Positions 23,205-32,672 of a stretch of DNA of 36,821 nucleotides are shown one piece after another. Under the pieces are notes generated by a model, which was not told the origin of the DNA, searched no databases, and saw only the letters and a list, made by a program, of their open reading frames with translations. How positions within the stretch are numbered: the first letter of the stretch is position 1; each line of letters begins with the position of its first letter. Made by a program: the position numbers and the translations under genes. The DNA is from Spongospora subterranea (lineage: Eukaryota; Endomyxa; Phytomyxea; Plasmodiophorida; Plasmodiophoridae): NCBI GenBank assembly GCA_900404475.1, contig OUQQ01000119.1:12078-48898 (forward strand), written 5' to 3'.

Positions 23205-23643
23205 ATGATGTCATTATGGAATCGGGGGCGCCTCAGCCGGAGCGAAACTGGGTCTGGCGGAGGAGCTGGGGATGTGAACGACGCTCCGTTCACGAACGAG
23301 ATACATCTGGGCGATCATCACCTGCAGCTCATCGATGGGGTGTGGCAGCTCATGAACGCCACGCCATCGAGCGCATCGAACGCCGTCGACGATGGCCTTG
23401 TGGCTGAGAACAACCGTCTTCGGGTTCTGGTGGAAGACCTAGAGAAGAACAATCATCGATTACAATTTAGAAACCAGATATTACTGGCTATGTGCACCAT
23501 ATCGGGTAATACAGATCCTCATTCAACCACATTGCACCTAATGATCTGCAGAGGGAGATCGACATGTCGCCGAACTAGAGAACGAGCAGTTACTGAGGTC
23601 CAGGAATGCTGACAAACGGGAATTAGGACCGAACTTGGCATAA
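23205..23643 (+). CDS. CBY1: Chibby-like ciliary coiled-coil protein
   Basis: Two exons, 23205-23505 and 23552-23643, are joined by a 46-bp GT-AG intron with a good branch site (CCTAATGA) and acceptor (CTGCAG), giving 130 residues; animal CBY1 has about 126. The order of features matches the Chibby family. First comes a short motif with conserved Gly and Trp (HLQLIDGVWQLM, residues 39-50, against the family's KFENGQW). Then comes a heptad coiled coil (VAENNRLRVLVEDLEKNN, 66-83, to LLAM at 93-96) and a terminal helix (VAELENEQLLRSRN). Chibby acts at the basal body and transition zone during ciliogenesis. The N-terminus is uncertain because an upstream exon is possible. The last codons lie inside a 36-bp minisatellite. 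This is a remote similarity judged by eye. Confidence 0.58.
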
Positions 23644-23790
23644 TTCCCTCCCCAATAAAACAGACCGAACTTGGCATAATTCCTTCCCCAATAAAACAGA
23701 CCGAACTTGGCATAATTCCTTGCCCAATACAACAGACCGATCCCCAATAAAACAGACCGAACTTGGCATAATTCCTTCCCCAATAAAACA
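23627..23790. repeat. 36-bp minisatellite, four full units and one truncated
   Basis: Unit GACCGAACTTGGCATAATTC followed by CCT(C/T)CCCAATAAAACA. Full units start at 23627, 23663, 23699 and 23755. A 20-bp internally deleted unit lies at 23735. Three of the four full units contain an AATAAA hexamer (the third has AATACA), as does the truncated one. The stop codon of the Chibby-like ORF (23641-23643) lies in the first unit. Confidence 0.9.
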
Positions 23791-24300
23791 TGCCCGATAT
23801 GAAATAAACACGCCAAATCACCAAGCCTATCATGTTGGGCAAGCTATTCGAATTAGGAAATGGAGGGCATCTTGGCCATATCTTGTGACATCTATTGGGT
23901 TCGATTTAGATGGGGTCAAATGATATTGTTCAAATTGAAGGAGGTGCACGAGTTTTACAACGCATTTTCTGTCACCATTTTTGGCTGAGTTATGATTGAG
24001 ATTGTTGAGCGAGTCCCCGGTAGCACATCAAGCCATTTGGTTTTTCAGTAACCTGAACAGTCATCGTCTCAAATGAGAGTAGTACAACCGCTTCTCGCTT
24101 CACGGTAAATGGATCAAAACCACGTCAAGATTGCTTTTACCCTGAGTCCAAGGCAAATTATCGCTCAATATATCAAAAGACCGAGAAAATGAAGTGTTTC
24201 GATATTATGAACCGTTTTGCGAATTTAGATTCTGAGTCACTGGGAAGAGTATAATTAAAGGGAAAGGAGGGCGTGGTCTGATCCTGCCCTGCGTGTTCGT
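23791..24300. other. No supported gene
   Basis: Low-complexity to ordinary sequence with many stops in all frames. It is probably the 3' flank of the Chibby-like gene and decayed mobile DNA. Confidence 0.4.
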
Positions 24301-24399
24301 CCAGGTGCAAGAGCAGCATATCATAGCTGGTTTGGGCGAAACATCATTGCGATCACATTGAATTATACGACAGGATGCTTGTCTGTTCAGATGATCCCT

Positions 24400-24550
24400 G
24401 AAAGCGATTTCATATTGGCGTTGGGTTACGGTCGTGATGGCTTCTACTTTATTAGAGCAGATTGTCAATTTCGAAACCCAGATTTCCAGCAACCTTCGAG
24501 TCAAAATCCTGGGCGAAATCAAATACGTTCTCAAATGGCGAGTAACCACG
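24400..24550 (+). pseudogene. Ty1/copia reverse-transcriptase fragment (plus orientation)
   Basis: One frame reads VMASTLLEQIVNFETQI followed by VKILGEIKYVLKWRV. This corresponds to the stretch after the YVDD catalytic motif in copia-type reverse transcriptase, up to the LGEIKY block. The YVDD itself is lost. It is a short degenerate fragment with no LTRs seen, and its inverted partner is the next feature. Confidence 0.5.
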
Positions 24551-24720
24551 ACCAACGAGAATGTATTTGATTTCGCCCAGGATTTGACCCGAGGTTGCTA
24601 AAAATCTGGGTCTCGAAGACGATCTGCTCAAATGAAGTAGAAGCCATCACGATATCATCGACGTATGTCGCCACGAGGATAATGTCAGCGCCATTGTCGT
24701 AGATGACTACCTATTTTGCC
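24551..24720 (-). pseudogene. Ty1/copia reverse-transcriptase fragment with YVDD (minus orientation)
   Basis: On the minus strand one frame reads DIILVATYVDDIVMASTSFE, which includes the YVDD catalytic motif of copia-type reverse transcriptase. A frameshift later, ILGEIKYILVGRG follows. The sequence is an imperfect inverted copy of 24430-24540, with the two arms nearly touching at about 24545-24555. It is inactive. Confidence 0.6.
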
Positions 24721-25811
24721 TATAGGTTATTGGCCCAGCTAACGCCTTGATAAGTCAATTAACATCATACACCTTAAGACCAGAACTGGCAGATTATGGA
24801 GCAAGGAAGTGACGATAGGAATCCGATATATGGAATCCTATGAGATAATGAGATCAACTGAACCTCGACCACCCGCGTCGAATACAGAGCCTCCAACAAT
24901 CAATCAAACGAGTATCGAACATGCTCGATCCAGGCTGTCAAAACCACACTTCAGTATATGCAAAGAAGGCGAACGCCGATGCAACGCCGAAAATCGCACC
25001 ACTGCAAAGTCAAGTGAAAGCAGTCCAAAGCGAACTCAATCGAGCAGCTTCTGCCTACACCACATTGCTCGCAAAAACCGGAAATGGACGATACACACAT
25101 GACATCAAACGCGCAACAAGATTGGGACCGACTCCATGATCGTGTTTTGATAACGAACACGTACCTCTACTTGTTTGATATCTCAACTTACGTGTAATAC
25201 ATTCACTGCATTATATCGATATATTTGATACGTCCTTCGCTTCACCGATCAGTTCGGTTAATCATGCTGATCAGTTCGGCACAGCCTCACTGATTATTTC
25301 AGTGCAGCAGATAGCATCCCTATCACCTCTTTAAAACCAATTACCGTAGCTGACTACCTAATTTTCCTATAGTTTTCAGCGTTAGGCTCGATTTACTGCA
25401 ACGCTTAAATCGGCCTGGACCGTTCAGCCGTCGTTTTCATCTCCATATTGGTCAGAATCTGCCTGCATCCTTGACGTTGAAAGTTTGCGGCAAGATTTAT
25501 TTCTTATAGATTAGGTCCCGTCCTGATGTGATGGTCACGATGGGCGGCGATCACTGCTGCAAAACTAACTCACGATGAGCGCTCTAACATAACCTTAATC
25601 GATTCTTGGCGATTTTTCAGATAATGGGGGGAATATTCATTCTGTTGTCGGCAACACAAGGGTTCAGCAAATGCCCCGGCTTAATCGTAGCGTGGAGCGT
25701 ATTGATGCGAACAAGCTTAGAAAAATCAAGCGCAGCAATGTCTGGAATTCGCATAATGTCTCGTATCCGCTCAATTGCTACTTAGGGTTGATTACACGGT
25801 ATATTACCAAA
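24721..25811. other. Decayed repeat DNA and 3' flank of CLUAP1
   Basis: No gene recognised. A motif GACTACCTA(T/A)TTT(G/T)CCTATAG appears near 24705 and again near 25352 in the same orientation, suggesting two pieces of the same repeat. An open frame at 24921-25139 has no recognisable domain. Confidence 0.4.
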
Positions 25812-27637
25812 TTAGAAATCTGTATCGTCTTCATCATCATCTTCTTCGTCTTCCTCATTGTAAAGGTCGGCATCATCTTCGTCTTCATCGTCTAATTCCT
25901 GTCAGCATTTATATCAGATCACGATTGATAAACAGCTGCACCATGTTCTCTAACCTGCTCTTCATCTTCACTCATATCCGATTCTTCATCGGTCCCGTCT
26001 GAGCCATGTGGTGCTCCTAATGGCGCCGATTTCCCTGGCGTTCCTTTGAGTAAACGTGTCAGATGATGCCATCAAATAGGACTTCCATATCTGCTTGCCT
26101 TTATTGCGCCCTCGGGGATCAGCAGCACCGGGTCGCGATAATCTAACAGCACTCCCTGAGTTACTGCCATTACGGTTTAACAAGCCTCGATCATTAGAAG
26201 AGATGGCGGGATTGCGCATCTCCTCTTCGTCTTCTTCATCTGATGACATCTAGAGCAATCTCAGTTAGCCATGACTTTCAAAGCAATATTCAATTGTTTT
26301 ACTGGTTCTTCTTGTTCGTCTTTATCGTCGATATGATCCTCATCAACATTTTGCTCTCCTCTAAGAATTCTCAACTCTTCTTCTCGAAGATGTCGTCTCA
26401 TTTTGTGCAAATCCCTTTCCGATTCCTAAACCCAACGTTATGAAACAAGTACGACATGAAAACGAGATTTACCAATCGTTTTTCTTTGTTGCGCTCTTGA
26501 ACTTTTTTCTGCTCATCTTCCAAATAGCATAGGTTGGTGTACTTTTCCATGTACAGCCTGTAAACCGATTTGAGCTCAAGTTCCATGCTTTCATATTCAG
26601 CCATGAATGCTGGTCTATTAACATGGTAAACCATTCTCCCATAAATAGCAATCTTGTAACTCAATTACTTGACTTTCTTGATACTTCTCAATCGTTTCAT
26701 AGCTCTTTCTATCTCCATCTGTTTTCGATCTATTTGTGATTGTAGTGCGGCGCGGTCGCCTTCTAGATTAGTGTAATTGGTCTTCATTAACGCTAAATGG
26801 TCAGCGAGGGAATTGATCTGATTTCTCATGGCTTTTTCTATTTCAAACTACCATTCGGTTGAGAATGCAATAATATTCTGAATTTGCCATTACCTGGGAG
26901 TTGTCGCTCTCTAAGTTATGGCTGAGCTCGTCGATAAACTGCATGGTCCTGTCTCTGGCCAACTGAAAGAAGATCATGATTATATTCTGATTTTCTTCTG
27001 GCAATTACCTTCAACTCTGGCTCGTTTCCTAAAATCGTATAGAGTTGTCCACCAGAATCGATAATATTGGCAGACAATCCTCTAGCGCTTGAGATATCAT
27101 GACTAGATTCCGGCGCTGGAATGGGATCAGAGCATTCCCCATCATCAAGCTATTAAACTAGCGTCACCGGTTCGTTAACAAATTAGTCAATCTACCTTCG
27201 CCATGCTGGTCGCCTTGAATAACAGGGACGATATTTTTTGTAGTTCTTGGACAGCATATCCATCGCCCTGATATAATTTTTTGATGTTGAGTTTGATATT
27301 GGCTTTAGCCATCATCAAGCGCGCGGCAGTTTTTAAGAAATCAACTCGTGCACTTTCGGTGCTAATGTCGTCAGACAAGTCGGATAATGGATCCAATCTA
27401 TTGTGTTCACAGCTATTAGACCATTTAAAAGCATCTCCCATGTTATTGGCACCTATTAGCAAGCCAGTAAAGCACATCAGCAACCAATTCAAAATTAGGG
27501 TTCCTAAAGTTTTCCATTGATATGATGCGATGGTATTCTAAGGACTTCATCGTCTCGGTAAAATCTATAACGTATCGATGAACCGGTTCCGTATAATCAC
27601 TGACGAAGAACTGACTACGAAGCTCTCGGAAAGACAT
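25812..27637 (-). CDS. CLUAP1: Clusterin-associated protein 1 / IFT38 (IFT-B complex)
   Basis: Eleven exons join in phase: 27637-27619 (19 nt), 27564-27453, 27397-27196, 27149-27009, 26962-26894, 26847-26669, 26614-26473, 26425-26303, 26249-26099, 26034-25955 and 25898-25812, giving 434 residues. The N-terminus (MSFREL, then [20 protein letters not shown]) and the block [20 protein letters not shown] are diagnostic of the CLUAP1 calponin-homology-like domain. A coiled coil follows ([31 protein letters not shown]). The protein ends in a long Asp/Glu tail finishing TDF, as in the family. It is a peripheral subunit of the IFT-B anterograde complex. The junction 26099/26034 needs a GC donor (AAAG|GCAAGC). 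A weaker GT donor 22 nt upstream would also stay in frame, so about seven residues there are uncertain. Confidence 0.94.
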
Positions 27638-28126
27638 CTTCCCCAAATTTGGGCGGATAAATTAGCAACCTGCACGGAAAGACGAAACTCCCTTCTATTA
27701 GGCTCCTGACAGCGGATTGACAAAAGCGAACAGCCGCACAGGACTGGCGGTAAGGCAGACTGTCATAGCAATGCCCAACACCTAGGCGAACTCGGCGCTG
27801 ATGGCGATGATCAGTTCCCACACAGCATTACTGTGTCGCGATCAATACCAGGACCAATTGATTATGATCCATTGATACTACTGAGCAGGTGACACCTAAT
27901 GGTGTACAGTACTCGCACAGCGATACATGTTATAGATCCAATGATAATGTCACCAGTGTTCATGTCCCATGTTCCTCAGTCCACCAGCGGTATTAGGGGA
28001 CACATCTTCACGCTACAGTGATGAACTGAAACATAGGATTGTAACACGTACTAACTACACTAAATGGGCTGTTTATGGGCTCTGTAGTGTGAGAAATGAT
28101 ATAAATATGACCGGGAAGCGCAAGTC
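27638..28126. promoter_or_regulatory. Upstream region of CLUAP1
   Basis: No gene. It lies between the CLUAP1 start and the stop of the small membrane-protein gene on the same strand, and presumably contains the CLUAP1 promoter. An in-frame upstream ATG (27646) would add three residues to CLUAP1. Confidence 0.4.
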
Positions 28127-28501
28127 TTATGGCTGCTTCACTACCTGCTCAACCTGGTCAGCCAGCACCTTATCAGCTTGGGATAGTGTCTCCATTCCTT
28201 TACTGGCTAGACTCTTAGCCAGACGATCAGCTTCTTGCCTGTTGCCTGACTCGCCAGTACTCGCATGCTCGGCAATGTGATGGGCGGCCATCAGCATATG
28301 CCTTTCGTTGGATGATATGTCTCTGGCGGCGCTGGCGATGGACTGAGCAGTTTCCAACTTCTGTGATAAGACGTTAGATGACGTCGGGTTGGCGTTATGA
28401 GGCAATACCATTTGGTGCCTCTTGTTCATGAGATACGCCAAGACGGCCGCACCCGACATGAGGCTGAGAGCTAACATGGTGTCATAACGCCTGGTCGACA
28501 T
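28127..28501 (-). CDS. Small protein with one N-terminal transmembrane helix
   Basis: Single exon of 124 residues from the ATG at 28501; an upstream in-frame ATG at 28552 would add 17 residues. A hydrophobic helix (MLALSLMSGAAVLAYLM, residues 9-25) is preceded by Arg residues. A polar, Ala-rich helical part follows (LETAQSIASAARDISS, later QADKVLADQVEQVV). The pattern suits a membrane-anchored protein facing the cytosol or an organelle lumen. I do not recognise the family. The open frame is long for the local stop density and has no rival on the other strand. Confidence 0.5.
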   Translation of the reverse strand: MSTRRYDTMLALSLMSGAAVLAYLMNKRHQMVLPHNANPTSSNVLSQKLETAQSIASAARDISSNERHMLMAAHHIAEHASTGESGNRQEADRLAKSLASKGMETLSQADKVLADQVEQVVKQP

Positions 28502-29373
28502 GATTGCACTATATGGTCGGCCGCTGTGGATCAAAGGAGCAATATCCACCACGGATTCAGTTACTGAGACGATGTAGTGTTAATTACGGAATCAAACGAG
28601 CAGCGGAACAATGAATCCTATTTATTGACACAGGAGAGAGAAAACCGGCAAGAGCAGTGGCAATAAAAATTCAGTTGGCTATGGGTCGCTTGATGTTGAA
28701 AATCAGCAACTTGTGCAAAACAGAGACGCCTTCGTGTCTCTGTGATTAGATAAATGTATATTGCTTAACAAATCAACGTCATCATCGCTTGAAAATTGGG
28801 TTTTCTCTTTTCCGGAAAGATGCTATATGACAGAGAAGCACTAATGTTATGGATGAGCTGCAAAACCCGGATATCAATGAATAAATTCGAAACAGAATGG
28901 CGATTGCCGATTGGGCAATTCTGGCTGCCCAAACCATCCTCCGAACACCGCATCGTAAAACGGACAGGGTTTCAAGTTATGTGACATTTTGAAAACATAA
29001 ATGGCCACAACGCGTTACGTACTGTAAAGAAACAAGTGTTGAGGAGCGTATACGGATCTAATCAAATCAATGGGTGCAATATCACTGCCCGCAAAACGTC
29101 AAATGCTCTGCATACACGACGAATTAGTTCACAAAAAATCCATGAGAACGTCGTCATCAGTTGCCGATTACTGGCGCCGAACGATCTTAGTCACGAGAGT
29201 AAGAGACAGCAACAGGCTCGACCTGTTACAGCCAGAATCTAACCGTAATAAGTGGGTCGGCAAGACGATGAAGGGCAGTGAATTGTGCGCATGGAGGTCC
29301 GTAGATTGCCGGTATCGTTGCTTTTGGTGCATAGGGAAAACCAGACCGGGGCCAGCCACTATCCAGGAACAAC
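28502..29373. other. Intergenic region; no supported gene
   Basis: Short open frames on both strands lack domains. The region separates the minus-strand membrane protein from BUD31 and probably carries both promoters. Confidence 0.45.
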
Positions 29374-29917
29374 ATGCCCAGGATCAGGACAAATAGGACC
29401 CGGGTTCCACCGGGATTCGACGTCCTCGAGGAGACCTTAAACGAGCTTGATACCCGTATGAGAGATGTAGAGATCGAATCTCACGACGGCAAGAAGAAGA
29501 ACGAAGCATTATGTAAAACCCCCCTTCACCGAGCTGCACTTGATCAGTGGCGCTGATCGAAGATTGATTACAGGGCCCATTTTTCGAATTAATCACGAAA
29601 GAACCCGATACATATTCGATATGTGGCTCAAAAAGGCAATTACGCGAGAGGTATATGATTTCTGCATTAGAGAGAAATATGCCGATGGAGGCCTGATCGC
29701 CAAATGGAAAAAGGTTCTTCAATTAATTTCCTGTCATCGCCATCTGACGTAGATTTAGGAGGGGTATGAGAGGCTGTGCTGTGTACAATGCATTCAAAAT
29801 CAAGATCATAACTTCGCCACAGCCTGTATTTGCCGTGTTCCCAAAGCTTCGCTTGCTGAAAATCAGCTTGTCGAATGTGTTCAATGTGGATGTCGCGGCT
29901 GCGCGTCCTGCGATTAA
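29374..29917 (+). CDS. BUD31: BUD31/G10 pre-mRNA splicing factor
   Basis: Three exons, 29374-29512, 29574-29713 and 29759-29917, join in phase to give 145 residues (human G10 has 144). The N-terminus ([20 protein letters not shown]) and the core (GPIFRIN region, [20 protein letters not shown]) match the family. So does the Cys-rich zinc-binding C-terminus ([23 protein letters not shown]). BUD31 is a conserved component of the activated spliceosome, which fits this intron-dense genome. The introns (61 and 45 bp) are GT-AG. Confidence 0.96.
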
Positions 29918-30164
29918 AGTGCAACTGTTTGATTTCCGTCCAGGTGCATTACTAGATCATTGTAGTTTCCAATCCGATTATTATACTATATAAATCGAAA
30001 TGTACTTTGACATTGCCAAATGATTGGCAATTCGTCAAAGTATCATATTGTCAGAACGTAAAAAAGTTTGTGGAACGATATTTGCTCAAGAAGCGAATCA
30101 GAATGTTGAACGATAATATGACCTGAACATGTGCGTTTATATTACAGTAGTATGCTTTCTCAGC

Positions 30165-30466
30165 TTATAGCTGATCACGGTAGTCTCCGGAAAATTTGAT
30201 CTGTAAACAATGTCAATATCGAGTATCACGGTCGGTCGATAAATAAACTTACAGCTGATTTTGCCGCCTGAGGGTGCGCGGCCATTATATCAACCGCAAC
30301 TGCCGCTTCAGGTTTGCCTAGTAATCGCATAGGCATGAACTTTGGGCAGCAATTGAAAATTTGTGATCATACCTGCTGCAGCCGCAACTTTTTTAGCAGC
30401 ATTCGGGTTGTTGGCGATAAAATCGACTGCTGCACCGGCGGCATCAATCGGAGGCAGCTGATCCAT
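30165..30466 (-). CDS. Possible 64-residue Ala-rich protein with an internal repeat
   Basis: Three small exons join in phase: 30466-30373, 30317-30253 and 30200-30165, with GT-AG introns (one donor is GTAAGT). The protein has two related halves: AVDFIANNPNAAKKVAAAAG and AVDIMAAHPQAAKSA. No family recognised. Support comes from phase agreement, good splice sites and the repeat; the small size keeps confidence low. Extra upstream exons are possible. Confidence 0.4.
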
Positions 30467-30526
30467 ACAGTATTGAAAGCATGAAGCGAATTAAATGCAA
30501 CTCATTTCACCTTGTGAAGTTTTGGC

Positions 30527-30875
30527 TTGTTTGCCGACGTTAAATGCTTGGATACAGTGGGCGAAGCGCATAATATAAATCCATTGATTGCCAAAATCAC
30601 AAATGTGATGATTGCTATTGGCAACGAAACCGAGCTCGGATTTAGATTGAACGCCATAGAGCCCAGAAACGCTAAGAAAAAAGATCGGCCGGTAAAGTTG
30701 AATAAAAACCCAAAATTTCTTGCAGCGTATTTGTCAAAAGATCGCCTACGTTGTTGCTCAGTTAAAAGAGTGGCCGATCAAGATGGCAGATGACTTACAA
30801 TCGGAACTCAAAAGCCAGCAAAATGATGGAGAACGCTCTGTTGCAAAATTAACTAAAGTCAGCAAACGAAAATGA
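30527..30875 (+). CDS. Unidentified ORF, possibly the last exons of a gene
   Basis: An open frame gives ELGFRLNAIEPRNAKKKDRP. A lysine-rich C-terminal segment follows in another frame (YVVAQLKEWPIKMADDLQ, ending KVSKRK). A 34-bp GTAAAG..TTGCAG intron (30692-30725) would link them, but that is unusually short. No family recognised and no start codon identified. This may be a real gene end or chance. Confidence 0.25.
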
Positions 30876-31451
30876 CGAACAATATATTTACTGACGTCGT
30901 ATAAAGAGCAAATAGATAGTAGGTCATATTAAATTTTGATGGACCATCAATCAACCCAAATACACCGGCAACGGCCAGTAAAATCTGATTTCATGGTTTT
31001 AGAAACCACACCAATTCATGAGCTTATCTTACAGCGCTAAGGATACTAGATCCTCTCACAACATAGGCTAGCTTCAACGGTTCCACCGTTCTAACCCTGA
31101 CAAATCATAGAATGATTGGATACGCCATGGTGCACTTCTGATTCCATACCTGTCCGACATGGTCGGCGGCATGGTGGATGGATTTGGACCTGATGGATCA
31201 TCCTGGAGCATGATGGGCAGATTGCCACAATCAATGACAATCACTGTCTATTGTGTGATAAGAGCCACTTTCGGAGCCGCCTACCACAGGCTACTCTGGT
31301 AGGGCAGTGGACTACGGTGTCAATCATTCCCTCTACCGATCACAGGTTGCGCATTGCGCGGCCATCTCTCCGTCACTAGACTCTGACTGTCTGGCTGTCA
31401 GCGCTACCCCGAGTCCATGGCGATGGCGGCCGTTGGGCGTATTATGACATT
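30876..31451. other. No supported gene
   Basis: No domain or repeat recognised by eye. The segment leads into the repeat-rich block that starts at 31452. Confidence 0.4.
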
Positions 31452-31647
31452 GTCGATACGCCAGTCGATATCTATCCTCTTTGGACTTGGAAGACGGCCA
31501 GTTGTCTCGTCAAACATCTCCATCATCTAGTCGTGTAACTCGTTCAAGGTGTAGTCGTGGAATGGCTTGTTAATACCGACTTCTAGCACTTGAAGCTTTG
31601 CTGTGTACTTTGGTGGAATACAGGTTACGTCAATGTTGCACTCCTGG
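31452..31647 (-). pseudogene. Duplicate fragment of pogo-type transposase, ending at an N
   Basis: These 196 bp repeat 32308-32503 in direct orientation with only a few changes. They encode the same part of the transposase C-terminal half on the minus strand, including the same in-frame TAG. One change turns the conserved Asp of LDVGINKP into Glu. The copy ends exactly at the single N (31648), next to the terminal repeat of the fold-back element. Confidence 0.7.
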
Positions 31648-31648
31648 N

Positions 31649-32207
31649 CGGTTAAATAGCCCCTTCAATTAAATAGCCTCGTCCGAGACATTTCGGTATT
31701 CCCATGGATTAATCATGCTAAGAGAGACGATGTATAGCCGTTTGGAAATTATCGGTCTTCGTCAAAGCAGTAATGGGCGTTCGTGTGCGTTGCACGATTG
31801 TTGTGGAGAGCGAATCGTTGTCGGTGATCTAGTCCGATTCAAATACACCATAATCGATGGGTCTCAAGTGTTCTGTGTAAATATCAAAGGCGAACCTGAT
31901 GATGAGTTGCCTTTAGGAAATTCGGGCTTAGAAGAGGCAATCGCGTGTGTTCATATCAAAGATGGTCGAGAATCCTGTAGGATTGGGTTCCTTCCTGCCA
32001 AATACCTTGCGAGCAAAGATCAATTTCTGGAAATTTTCGCACAAGTGCTTGAGCTCTTCGAAAATATTGACAGTTCGTACAAACGCAGAAAAGACGTCGA
32101 GTTTTGTGGTGTGGCAGAGTGCATGCTTCTGAATGCTATCCCATCTTGGGAATAGGTAGCGTGTGTTTATATAACAGTAGCCATTATCGCAATTGCTTCT
32201 CCAGGCA
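31649..32207 (+). repeat. Left inverted arm of the fold-back transposon
   Basis: Inverted partner of 32673-33232. Differences cluster near the inner end and in the last third of the ORF. It includes the terminal repeat, the accessory ORF and the last codons of the transposase in opposite orientation. Confidence 0.85.
31715..32155 (+). CDS. Transposon accessory protein, copy A
   Basis: Intact 146-residue ORF without introns. Motifs include NGRSCALHDCCGE (possible metal-binding Cys/His), VVGDLVRFKYTIID, LEEAIACVHIKDGRESCR, IGFLP and a helical C-terminal part (FLEIFAQVLELFENIDSS). I recall related proteins near pogo-like elements in fungi and oomycetes but cannot name a characterised family. 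The stop lies only 11 bp from the stop of the convergent transposase fragment. Copy B on the other arm differs by a handful of residues, some non-conservative (L to Q, I to N). The role is unknown; DNA or protein binding during transposition is a guess. Confidence 0.75.
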   Translation: MLRETMYSRLEIIGLRQSSNGRSCALHDCCGERIVVGDLVRFKYTIIDGSQVFCVNIKGEPDDELPLGNSGLEEAIACVHIKDGRESCRIGFLPAKYLASKDQFLEIFAQVLELFENIDSSYKRRKDVEFCGVAECMLLNAIPSWE

Positions 32208-32553
32208 GGTTTGCCAGCGTAGCGACAATTGGGTCGTTGACAGATACAATTCCAACATGTCTCCACGTGTTTGTTATCGTGGTTTGCGTAACTGAAGCCC
32301 AGGCCTGGTCGATACGCCAGGCGATATCTATCCTCTTTGGACTTGGAAGACGGCCAGTTGTCTCGTCAAACATCTCCATCATCTAGTCGTGTAACTCGTT
32401 CAAGGTGTAGTCGTGGAATGGCTTGTTAATACCGACGTCTAGCACTTGAAGCTTTGCTGTGTACTTTGGTGGAATACAGGTTACGTCAATGTTGCACTCC
32501 TGGAGTCGTGTAGAAACAGGGTCAACCCAATGCCCTTTGAAATCGTCCATCAT
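32167..32553 (-). pseudogene. Pogo/DDE_1 transposase C-terminal fragment
   Basis: Reading from 32553, the frame gives MMDDFKGHWVDPVSTRLQEC, then LQVLDVGINKPFHD, a TAG stop, then RIDIAWRIDQAWASV, TITNTWRHVGIV and a natural end. The DDFKGH segment fits the second catalytic Asp of the DDE_1 (pogo/Tigger/CENP-B) superfamily, and QVLDVGINKPF the third. The N-terminal HTH region and first catalytic Asp are absent. The premature TAG (near 32374) is shared with the copy at 31452-31647, so it predates their duplication. This copy cannot be active. Confidence 0.8.
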
Positions 32554-32672
32554 TAGTGGGGAACGTCGACGACCGCGATGTTATCCCGGGCAAACGGGTA
32601 TCCCAAGTCTGTGATGATGTCGGTACAAGAGAACGCTTGGAATAACGGTGAAGTTATGCTAGAATGGGTAAT

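Noticed and set aside
23627..23790. CRISPR-like array
   Set aside because: The units are tandem with no unique spacers, and the genome is eukaryotic. It is a minisatellite.
23519..23842. Minus-strand ORFs with repeated phrases such as CFIGEGIMPSSV
   Set aside because: They are translations of the 36-bp minisatellite in three minus-strand frames, without domains. The plus-strand Chibby-like model explains the coding part.
25671..25895. Hydrophobic plus-strand ORF ([14 protein letters not shown])
   Set aside because: It is the antisense of the Asp/Glu-rich tail exon of CLUAP1. Acidic codons read backwards give Ile/Phe/Val runs.
31947..32132. ORFs in other frames of the accessory genes, including the matching one on the right arm
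   Set aside because: They are shadows duplicated because the arms are inverted copies. Only the 146-codon frame has conserved motifs shared with the diverged copy near 22 kb.
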